From the NCBI GenBank assembly GCA_965208525.1, contig OZ242340.1, forward strand, positions 1 through 64,000: a DNA stretch of 64,000 bases, given 5' to 3'. The notes beneath the pieces are model-generated. The model was given only the letters and a program-made list of their open reading frames with translations. It was not told where the DNA came from and ran no database searches. Shown here piece by piece: positions 1-9,424 of this stretch; the stretch's first letter is position 1, and each line of letters begins with the position of its first letter. Both the position numbers and the translations under genes were made by a program. The stretch comes from VXYL01 sp965208525. GTDB lineage: Bacteria; Pseudomonadota; Gammaproteobacteria; Pseudomonadales; Azotimanducaceae.

Positions 1-13
1 GAAGGAGACGAAA

Positions 14-3001
14 GTGGATTCAGTCAGTGAGGCGACCGCCAGCATTCAGGAAGTGCTGCGTGGGCGCCGCGCCAGGAACCTCGAAAAGCTCGCTGCGGAA
101 CTGCTTGGAAGCATGCTAAATGTGACCTTGATTCCGGCGCGCGCCGGTAGTCAGCATGGCGGGGATGGCGGCGTACACGGCGAAAGCGGTGCGCACTTGG
201 TCTATGAGGCACGGCGGTACGGCGACGGCACGCGATTCAGGGACCGCGATGTCCGGGGTGAAATCAGCGAGGCAGTGGATCGAGATCCAGACCTTGAGTT
301 GTGGTTGCTTGTTTCTACAAGGGACGTTCCGGAGCAGACGGTCGACGCGATGGCCGGTGCCGCTCGCCAGCACGGTATCGACGCACTGGCGATCGATTGG
401 TTGCCCGCTCGGCTACCGCGTCTTGCGGTGCTGTGCGCTTCCGCGCCGGGCGCCTTCTCGGCGGCTGTTGGTGGGGGTTTCAACGGCTCGCTAAAGGAGA
501 TCGCTTCAGCGCCTGACTACCCCAGCGTACTCTCGTCGATACGGTCCTCCTTGCACGCGACAGGACATGCGCAGCTGGAACGAGCGAGCCACCGTCGCAT
601 ACACGAGATCTGGACAGACCCCGATAGGGCGCAAGGACAGTTCCATCAGAACGTGGCTGGTGGTCACCGCGACGTCTCCCACGTCAGACGTCGTGAGCCG
701 AGCTTAGCGCTCGATCGGTGGTTGGCTGGCAGCAGAACGTCGAGCCAGCCCGTCTTCGTGACAGGGCGGGAAGGGACGGGGAAAACCTGGGCAGTCCTGG
801 ACTGGCTGCAATCCAGAGTCGGCCAGCTCCCAATTGTGATCGCGGCGCCGTCGTCTTCGATTCCGAAGGAGATTTCCGGTCGGACAGGGACGATCGAGTT
901 CATCGCTCGATGCTTGAGGGATCTGGCGGACGACTCTGTCCGGGACCAACGTTTTTGGGAACGGCGCGTCACGCGGGTGCTCGAACAATCTTCGGACCAA
1001 GGGCCTGCGTTGGTGTTGTTCTTCGACGGCTTGAATGAGAGACCGTCGGATCGTTGGGGTGCACTGTTCGATCTGCTGCAGGACGAGCCGTTTCATTCAC
1101 GGGTGCGCGTAATCGCTTCTGCCCGCGACTCCTTTGTCGACGGTCGGATGGACAGCCTCCGGGGGCAGGCTTGGGAGGCAATGCGGGTTGAAGTAGGGGC
1201 TTACGGTGATGAACCGGGCGGGGAGTTCGATCAGAAGCTGAGGGCTGGCGGACTAACCCATGGAGACTTGCCCGACGGGGTCGTCGACCTGGCACGCGTA
1301 CCGCGACTGTTTGACATGGTAGTTGCGCTCCGGGATCGACTCGGCGGCGTAGAGCGCGTTACCGTCCATCGTCTCTTCTGGGAGTACGGCGATAGCTCGT
1401 TCGCGCGGACCGGGTTTTCGTCCTCGGACTGGCGAGGATTCGTGCTTGAACTGGCGCGGGAGTTTCGGGACCGAGCACCAGTGGCACCTAGAAACAAGGT
1501 CGAGGCGTTGACCGGCGGCGCGGCGACGACACCGGACGCAGTCTACCGTCGCGTGTCATCCGTGATCGACAGCGTCTTCTCGCAGCTAACGGACTTCGAC
1601 GAGATCGAGTTCGAGCTCGACTTTGTATGCCATGCCTTGGGGCTCGCGCTGGTCCACAAGCTTCGCGGGAGTGAATGGCAGGATTCCTGGGAGGCGCTCG
1701 AGGGCTTCTTCGAACCCACGAACCACCACGACAATGAAGCCGAGATCGCGAGGGCCGCGGTCTCGATCGCCTTGGCAATGGGGCAAGCGGACTACCCTGC
1801 CCCGTTGGCCGCCCTGTGCACTTGGTGGGTGCAATGTCAGAACTTGCCGGACAGCCACCTGCTTGAACTTGCCGCGCTCGCTTCAGAAATCGTGGAGCCG
1901 CTACTAGAAGCAATCGAACGAACGGAAGGCCACGCGGCGTCATCACCCCGTTATCGGGCCATCAACGCGTTGCATACCGTGGACGCGACTGACCGCGCAA
2001 CTGCTCGAGCTATTGCTGCGCGAGGTGCAGAGTGGCTTGGGCGGATAGCCGCGGCGCCGGTATCTAACCACGGCCATGATGACGACTCGGCGCAGACATA
2101 CCACCATCGACGGCTAGAGTCGCGAATTGGAACGGCTGAGTACGGCAGGCACCCGGTGCTTGGGCGAGAAGTTGAGATAGTCCCCGAGGATGACGAGGGA
2201 CTGGGGGTCGCCGCCGCGCAACTACTGCAAGGCCGACCGCTGGTCGAGGCCATCGACTTGTTCGAGGCCGGCGCAGTACACCTCGCGATCACTGCGGACG
2301 TGGGGGAAGAGCACGCATGGCTCAACATCCTCAATGCGGTGGATCCTGAGGCCACCGCCAGTGCGTTGCGTGAGCGAGCGGCGTCGATGGAAAACCGCGA
2401 GCCGGAAGTCGGTGTGCACTCTGGGCTGGGGCGTCGTGTCGCGGCGATTCTCCTGTGGCGAACAGGGTACGTAGAAGATGCCCAGCGTGCATCGGCAATC
2501 GATCCGGGAATGGACCGTCAACCCTCCTATGAGGAGGATTATCTTGCCGATCCTGCAACTTCGTTCTATACGCTTGAGAGACGGCATGTTGACGCTACCC
2601 TTCGCCGCCAAGATGTGCCGCTAGGCCGGCGTTTAGAACGAGCTGCGGAATTCCTGGTAGATCCGCAGCTTCCGATCCCAGAGACGCTAACTCGTGACGT
2701 CGTAGCGGCGGCTCGACAGGTGGATTACGCAAAAATGGCTGCTGGTAACTCTTGGTCCAGAGAGGATTGGGCTTGGCGTGGTCTTTCTCTAGCTCTCGCT
2801 CGATGCGCGCCGGAGGAGTTGGCTCGGATCGAGCGCAAGAGGCTGCGCGAGTTCGCTGAGCGCGAAGGCGAGCGACGGTACGGTGCGGCGCTGGCCGCAC
2901 CAGACGCGATGCTGCTGGTAGGCCCCACGGAAAGCGCGGAACTAAGGAAACTGCGCGAGCGAGTCCCCGGCGAGGGTGGTGGCAGCGAGAGTGGATGGTG
3001 A
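14..3001 (+). CDS. STAND-like NTPase with PD-(D/E)XK-like N-terminal domain (candidate defence effector)
   Basis: 995 residues, GTG start chosen because AAGGAG lies at 2-7. Seen: residues ~20-70 resemble a restriction-endonuclease/Mrr fold (D51, then E65-A-R67 where E-x-K is usual). A P-loop GREGTGKT is at 251-258, a Walker B strand ending in DGLNE at 331-342 (D338), and a strand with SAR-D at 364-373. The rest is mostly helical. Known: nuclease-like domain + STAND/AAA NTPase + helical C-terminus is the plan of Avs-type antiphage proteins, in which the NTPase oligomerises and activates the effector. Inference: a cytoplasmic defence protein working with the overlapping downstream gene. The K-to-R change in the nuclease motif may weaken catalysis. 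No family name can be assigned from sequence alone; the NTPase call is firmer than the nuclease call. Confidence 0.7.
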   Translation: MDSVSEATASIQEVLRGRRARNLEKLAAELLGSMLNVTLIPARAGSQHGGDGGVHGESGAHLVYEARRYGDGTRFRDRDVRGEISEAVDRDPDLELWLLVSTRDVPEQTVDAMAGAARQHGIDALAIDWLPARLPRLAVLCASAPGAFSAAVGGGFNGSLKEIASAPDYPSVLSSIRSSLHATGHAQLERASHRRIHEIWTDPDRAQGQFHQNVAGGHRDVSHVRRREPSLALDRWLAGSRTSSQPVFVTGREGTGKTWAVLDWLQSRVGQLPIVIAAPSSSIPKEISGRTGTIEFIARCLRDLADDSVRDQRFWERRVTRVLEQSSDQGPALVLFFDGLNERPSDRWGALFDLLQDEPFHSRVRVIASARDSFVDGRMDSLRGQAWEAMRVEVGAYGDEPGGEFDQKLRAGGLTHGDLPDGVVDLARVPRLFDMVVALRDRLGGVERVTVHRLFWEYGDSSFARTGFSSSDWRGFVLELAREFRDRAPVAPRNKVEALTGGAATTPDAVYRRVSSVIDSVFSQLTDFDEIEFELDFVCHALGLALVHKLRGSEWQDSWEALEGFFEPTNHHDNEAEIARAAVSIALAMGQADYPAPLAALCTWWVQCQNLPDSHLLELAALASEIVEPLLEAIERTEGHAASSPRYRAINALHTVDATDRATARAIAARGAEWLGRIAAAPVSNHGHDDDSAQTYHHRRLESRIGTAEYGRHPVLGREVEIVPEDDEGLGVAAAQLLQGRPLVEAIDLFEAGAVHLAITADVGEEHAWLNILNAVDPEATASALRERAASMENREPEVGVHSGLGRRVAAILLWRTGYVEDAQRASAIDPGMDRQPSYEEDYLADPATSFYTLERRHVDATLRRQDVPLGRRLERAAEFLVDPQLPIPETLTRDVVAAARQVDYAKMAAGNSWSREDWAWRGLSLALARCAPEELARIERKRLREFAEREGERRYGAALAAPDAMLLVGPTESAELRKLRERVPGEGGGSESGW

Positions 3002-4641
3002 GATCTGATCTACTCGTCGCGGAAGCCCAAGGTGAAGACGCAGATGAGCATTTTGTTCGGATCGTCGGAGCGCCGTTAGACGGTGTCGATCGCTCGGTCT
3101 CGCTCGGCACTGCCCCACCCTCGCGGGAGTCGATCCACAAGCTGGTTGAACGCCACAGGTCGAGTCCCCATAAGCTCGTGCGCATCGCGGAAGCTCTCGG
3201 CGAGAAGCGCACGCCGCTCGACCGTTACGTTGTTGACCGCTTCATCGAGCTCTTGTTCGCGGATTCCGACGACGTTCGGCTGGACGCAGTGTGGGTCGTG
3301 GTTGGCACCAACGCCCTGCCAGTCCTCGGCGCGGCACTCGAGCAAAGGAACTGGTCTTGGTCCGCGCACAAACCCTACCTTGAAAGCGCCATCGGATCTG
3401 ACGCCGTAGCAGCTGCAAATCGCGACACCCCTTTCCGTCGCATCGCGCACCGGCTTGCGCCGGCGCGGCTTCTTCCCGCCTTGTCCGAGAGGGAGTGCAC
3501 ATCGGAGGATGTAGCGATAGCAGTGGAACTCATCAACGTAGTTCTGGAATCGTCGGTTGCGCCTCCCGGTAGCCCTCTTGAGATCTCCCACGACCTGACC
3601 GCCGCTGAAGAAATGGTTGACTATCTGCACAGCTTCGGCGACATCCGCGAACCCGGCGATGGGACATCTTTCGCCGAGAATTTGTTGAAGACTGGCGACG
3701 AGTATCACGAGCGTCGGTCGGCGCTGGCCAAGACCTACTTCGACAAGGTCGTGGCGGCGCGACGGGCTGGCGCGCACCTGCACTTGGAACTCATCCACGC
3801 TAGGCACTTTGACGTCGTGTTCAGGCAATGCCCCGATGGCGTCGATGGTTGGCTCTGCGGCCTAGAGGAAGCGACGCCCGCCATTGTTCAGCGGGTTCAG
3901 TTGGCGGATGGGTTTTACGTGTCGCTGTGCGAGGCATTGCTGGTAAACGACCCTTCGCGTGGCGTCGGTGTGTGGCGGACGCTCAAGGAGTGCTTGACGC
4001 ACGTGAGGTTCACCGTCCATGGGGACATGGATCGACTCCTGCATGCATTGTTCGCGGCGGGCGACGATCCCGAGGTCGGAAAAGCGCTGGATGAGGTCTA
4101 CGCGATCGACGCGGCACGAAATGACATTGATCTCATTGATCTGATTGTCGCCGCTCGCAAATTCGGTCGCGAGGAATGGCTTAGGAGCAAAGTGGCGCAG
4201 GACGAGCAGTCGCCTTCCCCGCTACATCGCCGGCGGGCGGCGTTTCTTGCACCGTTACTTGCCATCCCACCGATTGCGGATGCAACTGCGTGGCCAGCGG
4301 GGTGGCAGTCGAGAGGCGTGGCGAGCGCTTCCTGGAAGCTGGGCCAGCGAGAAGCGTTCGCCCGTCATTGGCTCAGCGCCTTCGCGTCGGCGGAAACCCC
4401 CGAAGCGGCACATGCAGCATGGCGGCTGTTCCTTGTCTGCGTTGATCGACGGGCATGGGCCTGGATGGCGGACGTACTGGATTGGGAAAACTCGAGCAGC
4501 CCCTTGGCAGCCGTGCAACGCCGGTTCGTAGGCAAGCAGAAGCAGAAGCTACTGCGGGCGATGGCGGACAACGCGAAACACTGGAAGGAGAACTACACTC
4601 ACCGCAGATACCCTAGGGCACTGTGGCCGTGGAATCAGTAA
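2995..4641 (+). CDS. Unknown helical protein, partner of the upstream NTPase
   Basis: 548 residues. The ATG at 2995 overlaps the end of the upstream NTPase gene by 7 nt, so the two are probably translationally coupled. I do not recognise a family. The protein has no signal peptide or membrane segment, is rich in charged amphipathic helices, and lacks nucleotide-binding or nuclease motifs. It ends in a basic, aromatic tail (HRRYPRALWPWNQ). Its helical-repeat look would suit a sensor or scaffold subunit split from the NTPase, because single-chain STAND defence proteins carry such repeats at the C-terminus. That role is inference from context only. Confidence 0.65.
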   Translation: MVRSDLLVAEAQGEDADEHFVRIVGAPLDGVDRSVSLGTAPPSRESIHKLVERHRSSPHKLVRIAEALGEKRTPLDRYVVDRFIELLFADSDDVRLDAVWVVVGTNALPVLGAALEQRNWSWSAHKPYLESAIGSDAVAAANRDTPFRRIAHRLAPARLLPALSERECTSEDVAIAVELINVVLESSVAPPGSPLEISHDLTAAEEMVDYLHSFGDIREPGDGTSFAENLLKTGDEYHERRSALAKTYFDKVVAARRAGAHLHLELIHARHFDVVFRQCPDGVDGWLCGLEEATPAIVQRVQLADGFYVSLCEALLVNDPSRGVGVWRTLKECLTHVRFTVHGDMDRLLHALFAAGDDPEVGKALDEVYAIDAARNDIDLIDLIVAARKFGREEWLRSKVAQDEQSPSPLHRRRAAFLAPLLAIPPIADATAWPAGWQSRGVASASWKLGQREAFARHWLSAFASAETPEAAHAAWRLFLVCVDRRAWAWMADVLDWENSSSPLAAVQRRFVGKQKQKLLRAMADNAKHWKENYTHRRYPRALWPWNQ

Positions 4642-5923
4642 CTGTCCGGTTGGACTGTTGGTTAAATCGGTCATCGCGCCCAGAGCGTTAACCGTCGAAG
4701 CATTTTCGTTTCTAAAGGAAGACCTTGGAGTTGGCCACCGAGGGAGTGTACTCGCCGAGGGTGGAATGGCTGGTCGGCCCTCGTCACGCCGAAGCAGAGG
4801 AGGTGCTCCGCTTCAACGTAGTCGCGTACGAGAGCCATGATGTGATTCGCTTGGGGTAAGGTCGTCGGAGAGATTGCCCCACGCGCAAATCACTTCGAGC
4901 GCTTTCGAGCGGTCGTCGGACGTGGGCGGTCTGGCGGTCTGCGGTCACTGACGGATTGCGGGCAGCCGCGCGTTCACGCGTGCGCGCGTGCGGCGTTGAC
5001 GTCGGCCTGCTCTACTGGCTGATGGAGGTGCTTTGACGGGGCCTCGCGGTCGGGGCAACCGTGCGACGTTGGCCGGTCCGTCGGTGACGCCACCGGCCGC
5101 CGTCGTTCCGGCGACGAAATCGAGACGACGCGCTTCCGGCGGCCGCCAGCTTGCGGATGCAGCGTCTCGCTCGGGTCCAGCGCTCCGTCACTACCTCCGC
5201 CGGCGCCCTTGGGCGGCGGCGGAGTCCCGGTAGTGACGGGGCGCAGATGCGGCATTCGTGCCAGCGGCGGCAAGCGCTTCGATAAGAAGAAAGCTGGTGC
5301 CGGCGTGGTGACGCGGTGCTAGAGTGCCCGGCGTCAATCTGTCGCCATCGCGCGACATGGCCGGGCCGGAGAGCCCTGCATGACGGCGTCGCCGAACGGC
5401 GGCGCAATGTGCCGAGCTGCGGGCGCAGCATGGCGGTCGACGCATCGCAAGGCACGGTCGCCATGTTCGCGGCAGCGCGCGGACAGGGGCGAACCACCGA
5501 CGGCAGGAGAGGCCGCATGGCGCGGAGACGCGCACCGCCGGGAAACCGGTGCGGCGAACCTGGACGTGGTGCGACGCATCGCGCGGGACGGAAGAGTCCG
5601 TCATGCCGAAGGGCTCCGCGCGGCGCGGCGCGTGCCGAAGGGCTGGCGGGTCCGTTGTCGGAAGACACGCCGCGGCCGCCGCAGGAGACGGCGAGGGAAG
5701 ACGCGTCGACGGGCATTGCCGCACGAAGGTGCGGGGTCCGGACACCCTGGCGGGTGCCGGGTCGCCCATTAGAACTGAACGAACCACACTCGCTCCCGGC
5801 CGCGACCGCGGCCGCGGGGCGCGTCCGACGCGGCGACGCCGCGGTCATTCGAGGCCCCCTTGAGCTGTCCTTCGGCGATGGCTGCCGTGCCGGCCTTTCT
5901 AGCAGGCGGCGCTTACCGGTCCG
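4642..5923. other. Gene-poor stretch, no recognised gene
   Basis: About 1.28 kb. Open frames here are arginine/proline-rich products of high GC on both strands, show no family resemblance, and overlap each other. The only stretch with normal protein-like composition is the short frame at 4725-4859, listed separately. The region lies between the candidate defence operon and integrase remnants, so it may be decayed island DNA. Confidence 0.5.
4725..4859 (+). CDS. Possible 44-residue ORF or gene remnant
   Basis: A short frame from a TTG at 4725, preceded by AAGGAAG at 4715-4721, to TAA at 4857. The product contains VEWLVGPRHAEAEEVLRF and has a balanced composition unlike the Arg-rich junk around it. 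It lies 83 nt after the helical-protein gene on the same strand. It could be a third small gene of that operon or a fragment of a lost gene. There is no family match and the start codon is weak. Confidence 0.25.
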   Translation: MELATEGVYSPRVEWLVGPRHAEAEEVLRFNVVAYESHDVIRLG

Positions 5924-6007
5924 GTGAGAACGCCGTCGTTGACGCTGGCGGACGCCCTCTCTAGCTTCGAGTCGAACACCGCCCCCATCGGGAGGAGACC
6001 GGCAACG

Positions 6008-6331
6008 ATGCGCCAGCTGCACTTCGACCTGCTGCGGCTGCTGGAGGACGACCGGAGCGGCTCGCACGCCACGCGGCGCGCCCGGCGCTTCGCGCTGGCG
6101 CAGGCGGCGGAGACGCTGCACGGCCTTGGGTACAGAGGGCTGAGGGCGCGCGGGTTCAAGGGCCGGCACGTCGACGCGCTGGTGGCGGAGTGGCGCCGGC
6201 AGGGGCTGTCGGACGGCACGGTGAAGAACCGCCTGGCGCACCTGCGCTGGCTGGCGCGCAGGATCGGCAAGCCGGGCATCGTGCGCAGGGACAACGCGAG
6301 CTACGGGGTCGGGGAGCGGTGCGCGACCTGA
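6008..6331 (+). pseudogene. Integrase N-terminal domain, truncated (copy 1)
   Basis: From ATG 6008 (GGAGGAG at 5991-5997; the frame is also open from a GTG at 5924) the product begins MRQLHFDLLRLLEDDRSGSH and continues to KNRLAHLRWLARRIGKP and ASYGVGER. This matches the N-terminal DNA-binding domain (PF12834-like) of the integrases of integrative elements. It stops after ~107 residues with no C-terminal catalytic domain, so no R-H-R-Y active site can form. The stop codon lies where a second copy of the same domain begins. Intact relatives are several hundred residues long. Most likely a broken integrase. Confidence 0.65.
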
Positions 6332-6600
6332 ACTGGGATCTGCTCCAGCTCCAGCGTCGGGCCCGGGAGGACGGCTCGCACGGTACCCAGCCGCGACCGC
6401 TCCCGGGCGCTGGCGCAGATGGCGAACGCCCTGCACGAGCTTGGCCACCGCCGCCTGCGCGCCGAGGGGCTGAAGCCGAGGCACGTCGAGGCTCTGGTGC
6501 GCGACTGGAAGGACGGCGGCCTGTCTGACGCCGCAATGATGAACCGCTTGGCGCACACGCGCTGCTCGCACACGCGGTCATTGCCGGACTCTAACCCGGC
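6313..6600 (+). pseudogene. Integrase N-terminal domain, frameshifted (copy 2)
   Basis: A second, divergent copy of the domain in copy 1. It reads RDLNWDLLQLQRRAREDGSH in one frame (6313-6380), then shifts frame at ~6380-6395 to RSRALAQMANALHELGHRRL, then RHVEALVRDWKDGGLSD and MMNRLAHTR before similarity ends near 6570. Aligned segments of copy 1 include LAQAAETLHGLGYRGL and RHVDALVAEWRRQGLSD. A frameshift plus loss of the downstream part make it a pseudogene. Tandem head-to-tail remnants suggest repeated insertion or duplication at one site. Confidence 0.6.
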
Positions 6601-6932
6601 CCGTAACAGCCTAACGACTCGTGCTCGATACGGAAGATCACCTCTGCTGGCATCTGGATTTCGGAGTCAGACATGTTGAGTTCGTTGCCCGCGTACCAGC
6701 CCGGTCCACCGAAAAACGTCGATACGGAACTCCATATCCTCCGCGTGGTTCGCGCAAGCCAATTCTCGCCCATGTGGTCCTGCGCACCACGGATGTAGGG
6801 GCCATTGGCGCGCTCCGTCCACCACTGGGCAACCCGCGGAGCTGGGACATCATCGCACTCGCTTGCGAACGTAACGCAGCCGAACGTTGCAACCGATGCC
6901 GCCAGCGAGAATATCAGCAGTCTGGTTTTCAT
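6591..6932 (-). CDS. Small secreted protein of unknown function
   Basis: 113 residues from ATG 6932, the first start after the gspG-like stop, 10 nt away on the same strand, so probably co-transcribed. An N-terminal signal peptide is visible (MKTRLLIFSLAASVATFG). A Cys falls near the processing site, so a lipoprotein or ordinary cleavage are both possible. The mature part has further cysteines (one just after the signal, one four residues from the end) and many Trp and Gly. No family recognised. Exported location is well supported, function unknown. Its coupling to a pseudopilin gene could mean a role with that pilin. Confidence 0.55.
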   Translation of the reverse strand: MKTRLLIFSLAASVATFGCVTFASECDDVPAPRVAQWWTERANGPYIRGAQDHMGENWLARTTRRIWSSVSTFFGGPGWYAGNELNMSDSEIQMPAEVIFRIEHESLGCYGPG

Positions 6933-6942
6933 CTCTAAGAGC

Positions 6943-7494
6943 TCACCCCTTGCTCTCATTGAAGTAGCCGATGTCTGCATCGTACCCGTCTCCGCCCTTG
7001 GCGCCATCGGCTCCCAAGGAGTAGAGGACGAATCCTTGGAGGGTATCGGCGGGCCCCTCATAGACGTACGCTTGGTGCCATGGATCGAGCGGAACTTCAT
7101 CGCCGAGGTACGGACCCTGCCAATGGCGTTCAGCGTCAGCGGGTGCCTGAATGAGAGCCGCCAGGCCTTGCCGAGCGGTGGGAAAGCTGCCCACTTCCAA
7201 ACGGTAGGTTTCCAGCGCACTTCGAAGCAACCGAATTTGTGTCTGCGCCGTCTGGACGTTCGCCTTTTCTACGTTGGCGAAAATCCGGGGTGCGACCAGA
7301 CCGGCAAGAAGGGCGAGGATGACCACCACGACCATGACCTCAACGAGCGTAAAGCCGAGAGCTGGTTTCCGGTGTTCCCTTTTCGCCGTTCCGTTCTTGG
7401 AACTTCTGTCTGGCTCCGATTCGAAGTGGTCGCACCATCCGTGCGATTGCACGCTTTTATGGCGATGTGGGCGATTGGCCGCAGTGTCGTTCAC
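6943..7494 (-). CDS. gspG: Type II secretion major pseudopilin-like protein (GspG family)
   Basis: 183 residues from a GTG at 7494 with AGGAG just upstream (7501-7505 on the complement). Seen: type III prepilin signal KPALG|FTLVEVMVVVVILALLAGLV, with Gly-Phe cleavage and Glu at +5, then the GspG core (ALETYRLEVGSFPTARQGLAAL, WQGPYLG, DPWHQAYVY, SLGADG, GGDGYDADIG). The C-terminal Gly/Asp loop is the calcium-binding region of the family. Known: GspG polymerises into the periplasmic pseudopilus after GspO processing. Odd: the leader before the cleavage site is 47 residues, much longer than usual, and no other gsp gene is in the window. An internal start cannot be excluded. Confidence 0.85.
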   Translation of the reverse strand: MNDTAANRPHRHKSVQSHGWCDHFESEPDRSSKNGTAKREHRKPALGFTLVEVMVVVVILALLAGLVAPRIFANVEKANVQTAQTQIRLLRSALETYRLEVGSFPTARQGLAALIQAPADAERHWQGPYLGDEVPLDPWHQAYVYEGPADTLQGFVLYSLGADGAKGGDGYDADIGYFNESKG

Positions 7495-8112
7495 ACCCTC
7501 TCCTATCGAAAGGTAAGCGTGCCGCGTCGAGCAAACTATACCAGCGGGGGTACCCGATCGGAATGCTCTGGCGCATTTGCAGATCGAGTTCGGTGCCCTC
7601 CCGACAAGGTGGGGTCCTTGCCAAACACGATGGTGGCGGCCGAGAAACTCGAACACGGATCGTGCCGTGCCCTCGCGGGCGAATCAGGCAGCGGTTGGGG
7701 AAACCCGGGGGGGCTCGTCGTCTTCTTTTTGCAAGCGTCGTCAAGGACGTTGGATGATCGGACTGGGCTGTCCTTGCGGCAGGTCTGGCTGCGCTGCAGT
7801 TCGCCGACAAAGCAGGCTGGCTATAGGAGGAAGACGTGCTGGAACGACATGTGGTTCTGCGTAGGGGGCGCAAGGCCGACCGGGAGCGGGTGACTACACC
7901 AGGTCATCGTGACTGCCTAGCGGCCGCCTACGTGGTCCACACAACGCTCTCGTGGACGTGGTCGGCTCTCCCCGAGAAGGGAGGGCCCGACCGTCGCTTT
8001 CGCGAATCTGTTCCGGCGCACTTGTCGTCGCTGTCGAATCCGGCCGCGAAATCGCCTGTATCCGGCGCAACCACGGCGCCGACGCAGCCGAGTCACGGTT
8101 GCGCCGTTCCCT
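7495..8112. other. Gap without a recognised gene, flanking the integrase
   Basis: About 620 bp between the gspG-like start and the integrase stop. One frame starting at GTG 7836 has a strong Shine-Dalgarno (AGGAGG at 7825-7830). Its product soon becomes Pro/Arg-rich and runs antisense into the integrase, so it may be only the 5' remnant of a lost gene. No tRNA, repeat array or clear attachment site was seen. Confidence 0.4.
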
Positions 8113-9279
8113 TCAGGCGACGTACGCCGCCCAGTCCGCCATCAGCGCGCGCCGCCTGTCGAACAGGTCGCTGCGCCGGTAGGCCGCCTCCACGCGGTCG
8201 CCGTTGACGTGCGCAAGGGCGAGCTCGCAGACCTCGCGCGGGGCGTCCGTGCACTCGGCGGCCCAGTCGCGGAAGCTCGAGCGGAAGCCGTGCGGGACGG
8301 CGTCGACGCCCAGCGTGCGCATGAGCTCCGAGAGGCACTTCTGGGGCATCGCGCGGCCGCGCGGCGACGGGAACACCCAGCCCTCCACCACGGCCAGCTG
8401 GCTGGCTTCGTCGAGCACCTCGAGGGCGCGGTCCGACAGCGGCACGCGGTGCTCGCGGCCGTTCTTCATGCGCTCGGCGGGAATCGTCCACACCGCGCCG
8501 TCGCGGTCGATCTCCTCCCAGCGCGCGTTGCGCACCTCGCCCGAGCGGGTGGCGGTCAGCACCAGGAACTCGAACGCCAGCCGAATGCCGGGGCTGGCGT
8601 CGCAGTCCCGCACCCGCGCGAGCGCGGCGCGGACCTCGGCGTGCGGCAGCGCCCGCTGGTGCCGCTGGACCGCGGCGGTCCTCGGCAGCGCCGCGGAGAT
8701 CGCGTCGCCGGCGGGGTTGTCGGCGCGCAGGCCCTGCGCGACCGCCCACTTCATCACCGCGCCGATGCGCTGGCGCACGCGGCCGGCGGTCACCCTCTTG
8801 GAGGACCAGATCGGCAGCAGCACCGCCATGACGTCGGCGCTCGTCACGGCGTCGACGGTCTTGGCGCCGAGCCGCGGCAGCGCGTAGGCGGCGAGGCTCG
8901 CGCGCCACTGGCGTTCGGAGCCGGCGCGGTCCTTCCAGTTCGGGGCGTGGATGCCGATGACGGTCTCCAGCGCCTCGGCGAAGGTCGGCACGGCCTTGCC
9001 CGAGCGCCTTGGATCGCGGTCCTGGGCGATGGCGCGGGCGTTCTCCAGCGCCCGCTCGCGGGCCATGGCGAGGGTGACGACGGGGTAGCGCCCGAGGCCG
9101 AGGCTGGTGGGCCGGCCGTCGATGCGGACGCTCTGCGTCCAGGACTTGTTGAGGCCGCCGCGCAGCGCGGGGCGGACGAGCAGGCCGAGGCCGAGCCCGC
9201 CGCGGCCGTCGCCGTAGCGGCCGGGCGTGTTGGCGTTGCGGACGAAGGTTGCGGACAGCATGAGGGGTCGATTGTTCAC
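8113..9279 (-). CDS. Tyrosine recombinase / integrase (P4-like, Arm DNA-binding type)
   Basis: 388 residues, GTG start. Domain order: N-terminal Arm/DUF4102 DNA-binding region (~5-95, with LNKSWTQSVRIDGRPTSLGL), SAM-like core-binding domain (~100-190) and catalytic domain (~210-380). Active-site residues visible: R245 (TATRSGEVR), K272 (MKNGREH), H330 and R333 (PHGFRSSFRDW), H357 (LAHVNG) and Y367 (EAAYRRS). All are intact, so it should be active. Known: such enzymes integrate genomic islands, often at tRNA genes. No tRNA is adjacent here. It probably belonged to the mobile element that brought the accessory genes to its left. Confidence 0.92.
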   Translation of the reverse strand: MNNRPLMLSATFVRNANTPGRYGDGRGGLGLGLLVRPALRGGLNKSWTQSVRIDGRPTSLGLGRYPVVTLAMARERALENARAIAQDRDPRRSGKAVPTFAEALETVIGIHAPNWKDRAGSERQWRASLAAYALPRLGAKTVDAVTSADVMAVLLPIWSSKRVTAGRVRQRIGAVMKWAVAQGLRADNPAGDAISAALPRTAAVQRHQRALPHAEVRAALARVRDCDASPGIRLAFEFLVLTATRSGEVRNARWEEIDRDGAVWTIPAERMKNGREHRVPLSDRALEVLDEASQLAVVEGWVFPSPRGRAMPQKCLSELMRTLGVDAVPHGFRSSFRDWAAECTDAPREVCELALAHVNGDRVEAAYRRSDLFDRRRALMADWAAYVA

Positions 9280-9424
9280 TTCCCGTTCCCTGTTCGGTTA
9301 CAAGGGGATGTTGAGAAGCAGTGTGCCCCGGCGGTGCCCGATACGCCAAAAAGTTTATGTTTATCGGCAGGTTAAAGGACTTCCGGCGAAGTCCTGCAAC
9401 CCCCGAAAACCGCCCTTCGGCGGT

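Noticed and set aside
5012..6571. Minus-strand frame of 519 codons in the gene-poor stretch
   Set aside because: Arg/Pro/Ala-rich, overlaps the integrase remnants on the other strand and shows no domain.
8209..9375. Plus-strand frame of 388 codons over the integrase
   Set aside because: Mirror of the integrase coding strand with low-complexity Arg/Ala content; the integrase has intact catalytic residues.
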